A DNA stretch of 9,318 nt from Comamonadaceae bacterium CG_4_10_14_3_um_filter_60_75 (GTDB lineage Bacteria > Pseudomonadota > Gammaproteobacteria > Burkholderiales > Burkholderiaceae_C): contig PFKL01000075.1 in the NCBI GenBank assembly GCA_002784245.1, positions 847-10,164 on the forward strand, read 5' to 3'. The translations under genes and the position numbers were made by a program. Under the pieces are notes generated by a model. The model was not told the DNA's origin and did not search any database. It saw only the letters and a program-made list of their open reading frames with translations. Below, piece by piece: positions 6,532 to 9,318 of the stretch. Every line of letters begins with the position of its first letter. The stretch's first letter is position 1.

Positions 6532-7644
6532 ATGAACACCACTGACTTACCCCACCTCCCAGCGCTTCAGGTGGCGCTGATTGGCTATGGCGGCGCTGGC
6601 CGTATTTTTCACGCACCCTTGATTACAGGCGTGCCAGGTTTGCAACTTCAATGCATCGTGACCCGTCAAACGCAGGCAGTGGCGCAAGACTGGCCCGGCG
6701 TGCGCTGCACAGCGCATGTGACCGAAGTGTGGACAGACCCAGCCATTGACCTGGTGGTGATTGCCACCCCCAATGACAGCCATTTTGAGCTGGCGCATGC
6801 CGCCTTGAACGCTGGCAAACATGTGCTGGTGGACAAACCTTCTACCGTGACGCTGGCCGAGACCGACACCCTGCTGACCTTGGCGCGCCGCTTGGGCAAA
6901 GTGTTCACCGTGTTTCAGAACCGCCGCTTTGACAGCGACTTTTTGGCACTGCAGCAGGTGTTGGCCAGTGGTCAACTGGGCCGCGTGGTGCAGGTGGAAT
7001 CGCACTTTGACCGCTATAGGCCGCAGGTGCCCAGCCGCTGGCGCGAGCAAGATCAGCCCGGCTCGGGCTTGTGGATGGATTTGGGCCCACATCTGGTAGA
7101 CCAGGCGCTGGCGTTGTGGGGCCTGCCGCAGGCGATTCAATTGGACCTGGCGTGTGTGCGCGATGGGGCGCAGGTGAACGACTGGTTTCATGCGGTGTTG
7201 CGCTATGACAAGGCACACTCGGGCATGCGGGTGATTCTGCACGCCAGCACGCTGGTGGCTGCGTTGGGCCCGCGTTGGGCGGTGCACGGCACGCGCGGCA
7301 GCTTTACCAAGTATGGATTGGACGGGCAGGAAGATGCCCTGAAAGCCGGTGGCCGTCCGCATCTGGATGATTTGAAAGCTTGGGGCGACGATGCGCAGCC
7401 GGGCGAGATAGTGCACATGGCCAGCCTGGCGGGTGTGGCCGCGCCGGTGGCGGTTCGTCAGCACGCGCCGCATGCCGCTGGCAATTACCTCGCCTACTAC
7501 GCCAATGTGCGCGACCATCTGCGCGGGCAAGCAGATCTGCTGGTACCGCCAGCCCAGGTGCGTGCCGTGATGCGGGTGCTTGAACTGGGCGCGTACAGTG
7601 CCAAAGACGGTTGCAGCGTGGCTTTGGTATCTGCACCGGCATAA
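6532..7644 (+). CDS. Gfo/Idh/MocA-family NAD(P)-dependent oxidoreductase (YdgJ-like)
   Basis: A cytoplasmic dehydrogenase of 370 residues that is likely to oxidise a hydroxyl group of a sugar or polyol with NAD(P). The N-terminal Rossmann fold shows the dinucleotide motif in VALIGYGGAGRIFHAPLI (14-31), where GYGGAG is the glycine loop. The family DKP motif gives catalytic Lys102, and WMDLGPHLVD supplies Asp183 and His187 at the expected catalytic positions. From memory it follows E. coli YdgJ closely through the HFDR-RPQV-RWREQ and GSGLW-DL-PHL-DQA stretches and the C-terminal GNYLAYY. I chose ATG 6532 over an in-frame ATG at 6454 because homology begins after MNTTDLPHLPALQ and the longer form would overlap the start of the divergent BLUF gene. 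GGGGAAG lies about 9 bases upstream. The real substrate is not known from sequence. Confidence 0.92.
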   Translation: MNTTDLPHLPALQVALIGYGGAGRIFHAPLITGVPGLQLQCIVTRQTQAVAQDWPGVRCTAHVTEVWTDPAIDLVVIATPNDSHFELAHAALNAGKHVLVDKPSTVTLAETDTLLTLARRLGKVFTVFQNRRFDSDFLALQQVLASGQLGRVVQVESHFDRYRPQVPSRWREQDQPGSGLWMDLGPHLVDQALALWGLPQAIQLDLACVRDGAQVNDWFHAVLRYDKAHSGMRVILHASTLVAALGPRWAVHGTRGSFTKYGLDGQEDALKAGGRPHLDDLKAWGDDAQPGEIVHMASLAGVAAPVAVRQHAPHAAGNYLAYYANVRDHLRGQADLLVPPAQVRAVMRVLELGAYSAKDGCSVALVSAPA

Positions 7645-7648
7645 CCAC

Positions 7649-7663
7649 GTCAGGTGTCCTGAC
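7649..7663 (+). other. Short perfect hairpin after the oxidoreductase gene
   Basis: GTCAGG-TGT-CCTGAC forms a 6-base stem with a 3-base loop, 4 bases after the oxidoreductase stop. It is followed by AAGGGTAAAACCTT rather than a T-run, so it is not a standard intrinsic terminator. It might stabilise the transcript end or be an operator for the following gene. The 69-base gap to ygiQ shows no convincing promoter beyond a TACACT hexamer (7677-7682) without a suitable -35. Confidence 0.35.
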
Positions 7664-7713
7664 AAGGGTAAAACCTTACACTCGCGCGCTAATCACCCCG
7701 TGAGTTTTGTTGC

Positions 7714-9318
7714 ATGAACGCCCCCGTTGACGTGTCCTTCTTCCCGCGCGCGGCCAAACCGCTGACCAGTTACCGCAAGTTCTGGGCAGCACGCTTGGGC
7801 ACGGCAGCGTTTCTGCCAATGAACCGCGCAGAGATGGAACAACTTGGCTGGGACAGTTGCGACATCATCATCGTCACCGGCGACGCGTATGTGGACCACC
7901 CCAGTTTTGGCATGGCGGTGATCGGCCGCATGTTGGAAAACCAGGGCTTTCGCGTTGGCATCATCGCGCAGCCCGACTGGACCAGCGCCGAGGCGTTCAA
8001 GGCGCTGGGCAAACCCAACCTGTTTTGGGGCGTGACCGCGGGCAACATGGACAGCATGATCAACCGCTACACCGCAGACCGCAAAATCCGCACCGATGAC
8101 GCCTACACCCCGGGTGACATGGGCGGCAAGCGCCCAGACCGCGCAGCCATTGTGTACAGCCAGCGCTGCCGTGAGGCGTTCAAAGATGTTCCCGTGGTGT
8201 TGGGTGGCATCGAGGGCAGTCTGCGGCGCATTGCGCACTACGATTATTGGAGCGACAAGGTCAGACGCAGCATCGTGGTAGATGCCAAATGTGACTTGCT
8301 GCTGTATGGCAACGCCGAGCGCGCCATTGTGGAAATTGCCCACCGCCTGAGCCGCCGCGAGCCGATTGAGCAGATCACTGATGTGCGTGGTACGGCTTTT
8401 GTGCGCCGCACCGACGACGCCACGCGGCTAGGCTGGTTTGAGCTGGATTCCACCGAGGTAGACGCGCCCGGCAGCGTAGAGCCCCACCTCAACCCCTATC
8501 AAACCACCAGCGAGCAGGCCGCTGAGCAGGGCAGCAGCTGCGCCAAACAAGACGTTGCCACGGCGCAGATTGCTACTGAAAAACAAGCTGCTAGCGCATG
8601 TATTACAAGGGCTGCAGGGCAAAATGACCTTAAAAAAGTGCGGGCTGCTGATGTTGCGCCGATCAGCTTTGTGCGCAACCCCGCCTTGCCCACACGGGTT
8701 GGCAAACAGCTGCTGCCACCGCGTGAGCGCACGGTGATCCGCCTGCCCAGTTATGAAGCGGTCAAGTCTGATGCGGTGCTCTATGCCCATGCCAACCGCG
8801 TGCTGCATCTGGAGACCAACCCCGGCAACGCCCGCGCGTTGGTGCAGGCGCACGGGGAGGGCGCAACGGCTCGCGATGTGTGGCTGAACCCGCCGCCCAT
8901 ACCGCTGACCACCGCCGAGATGGACCATGTGTTTGACCTGCCCTACGCGCGCAGTCCACACCCAATGTACGCCGACGAAAACGGCAGCCATGACCACGCC
9001 ACCAAAATTCCGGCGTGGGAGATGATCCGCTTTTCCATCAACATCATGCGCGGCTGCTTTGGCGGGTGTACGTTTTGCAGCATCACCGAGCATGAGGGGC
9101 GCATCATCCAGAGCCGCTCTGAAGACTCGATCATCAAAGAGATCGAAGACATCCGCGACAAGGTCAAAGGCTTCACCGGCACCATTTCAGACCTGGGTGG
9201 GCCCACCGCCAACATGTACCGGCTGGGTTGCAAAAGCCCCGAGATTGAAGCCGCGTGCCGTAAACCCAGCTGTGTTTACCCCGGTATTTGCCAAAACCTG
9301 GGCACCGACCACCACCCC
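7714..9318 (+). CDS. ygiQ: YgiQ-family radical SAM protein (partial, 3' end outside window)
   Basis: The first 535 codons of a protein that in E. coli is 739 residues long; the frame stays open to the right edge. It belongs to the YgiQ (UPF0313) family of radical SAM enzymes, whose reaction is not established. The N-terminal region carries the conserved stretch LGWDSCDIIIVTGDAYVDHP (residues 44-63) and GVTAGNMDSMINRYTADR. The iron-sulfur motif is CX3CX2C with Cys448, Cys452 and Cys455 in RGCFGGCTFCSITEHEGR, and ISDLGGPTANMY follows. The start ATG at 7714 matches where homology begins; the ribosome-binding site (GTGAG about 10 bases upstream) is modest. The linker between the N-terminal part and the radical SAM domain (about 255-330) is longer than in E. 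coli and contains an in-frame repeat-like insert (about 286-308). A second short insert (DENGSHDHATK) precedes IPAWEMIRFS. Confidence 0.95.
   Translation, partial: MNAPVDVSFFPRAAKPLTSYRKFWAARLGTAAFLPMNRAEMEQLGWDSCDIIIVTGDAYVDHPSFGMAVIGRMLENQGFRVGIIAQPDWTSAEAFKALGKPNLFWGVTAGNMDSMINRYTADRKIRTDDAYTPGDMGGKRPDRAAIVYSQRCREAFKDVPVVLGGIEGSLRRIAHYDYWSDKVRRSIVVDAKCDLLLYGNAERAIVEIAHRLSRREPIEQITDVRGTAFVRRTDDATRLGWFELDSTEVDAPGSVEPHLNPYQTTSEQAAEQGSSCAKQDVATAQIATEKQAASACITRAAGQNDLKKVRAADVAPISFVRNPALPTRVGKQLLPPRERTVIRLPSYEAVKSDAVLYAHANRVLHLETNPGNARALVQAHGEGATARDVWLNPPPIPLTTAEMDHVFDLPYARSPHPMYADENGSHDHATKIPAWEMIRFSINIMRGCFGGCTFCSITEHEGRIIQSRSEDSIIKEIEDIRDKVKGFTGTISDLGGPTANMYRLGCKSPEIEAACRKPSCVYPGICQNLGTDHHP
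8569..8637 (+). repeat. Dispersed palindromic repeat inserted in frame within ygiQ
   Basis: A 69-base (23-codon) stretch runs from ATTGCTACTGAAAAA to AAAATGACCTTAAAA. Its centre forms a hairpin: CTGC-T-AGC (8588-8595) pairs with GCT-GCAG (8611-8617), with a single bulged T and a 15-base loop. Its pattern, with AT-rich edges, a GCTGCTAGCGC core and a TACAAGGGCT half, resembles, from memory, a small repeat common in intergenic regions of Comamonadaceae genomes; this was not checked by search. Here it is translated, giving about ATEKQAASACITRAAGQNDL within the variable ygiQ linker. Its composition is more AT-rich than the surrounding gene. Confidence 0.55.

Noticed and set aside
6547..7665. A 372-codon open frame on the minus strand opposite the oxidoreductase gene
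   Set aside because: It lies wholly on the complement of a gene with clear Gfo/Idh/MocA motifs; its His/Gln/Arg-rich product shows no domain and the frame is a by-product of GC-rich codon use.
7693..9093. Two minus-strand open frames opposite ygiQ (ending at 7693 and 8428)
   Set aside because: They are antisense to strongly conserved YgiQ sequence, including the radical SAM cysteines, and have no recognisable features.
1..9318. tRNA, rRNA, CRISPR arrays, transposase genes or phage genes
   Set aside because: None was seen on reading both strands; there are no regularly spaced direct repeats, no cloverleaf-like intergenic sequence, and no transposase or integrase motifs.

Overview
The window looks like a chromosomal segment from a betaproteobacterium, most likely of the family Comamonadaceae (Rhodoferax/Polaromonas-like). 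This rests on fairly high GC, tightly packed genes, the TRAP-transporter style, and a short dispersed repeat that I associate from memory with that family. No database search was possible, so the taxonomic placement is inference.

Layout. Positions 1-4759 hold a minus-strand operon. Its genes, in order of transcription, are a Tat-exported TRAP solute-binding protein (dctP type, 3596-4759), a small TRAP permease (dctQ type, 2949-3530), a large TRAP permease (dctM type, 1420-2952), an amidase-signature hydrolase (89-1423), and the first 18 codons of a small hydrophobic protein that leaves the window at position 1. The dctQ/dctM and dctM/amidase junctions are both 4-base ATGA overlaps, so the amidase is probably translationally coupled to the transporter. 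A strong intrinsic terminator lies between dctP and dctQ and ends 8 bases before the dctQ start. It should act as an attenuator that gives more binding protein than permease. The 162 bases upstream of dctP carry a cluster of inverted repeats next to a weak promoter candidate.

Positions 4922-5818 encode a YihG-like PlsC-family acyltransferase (minus, GTG start). Positions 6018-6461 encode a short single-domain BLUF blue-light sensor (minus) in which the flavin-pocket residues I could place align with AppA spacing. Between them lies a 168-base imperfect palindrome (about 5855-6022). Its outer 20-base arms match at 18 of 20 positions, and its end supplies the BLUF stop codon.

On the plus strand, positions 6532-7644 encode a Gfo/Idh/MocA NAD(P)-dependent oxidoreductase close to E. 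coli YdgJ. From 7714 a YgiQ-family radical SAM protein runs off the right edge. Its variable linker contains a 69-base in-frame segment that resembles a mobile intergenic palindromic repeat now translated as protein.

How it fits together. The transporter plus amidase suggests uptake of an organic acid or an amide, followed by cytoplasmic hydrolysis. The acyltransferase, BLUF sensor, oxidoreductase and YgiQ are ordinary accessory or housekeeping genes with no clear common pathway. I found no complete novel multi-gene system. The most interesting items are the long palindrome at the BLUF 3' end, the repeat inside ygiQ, and the dctP-dctQ attenuator.
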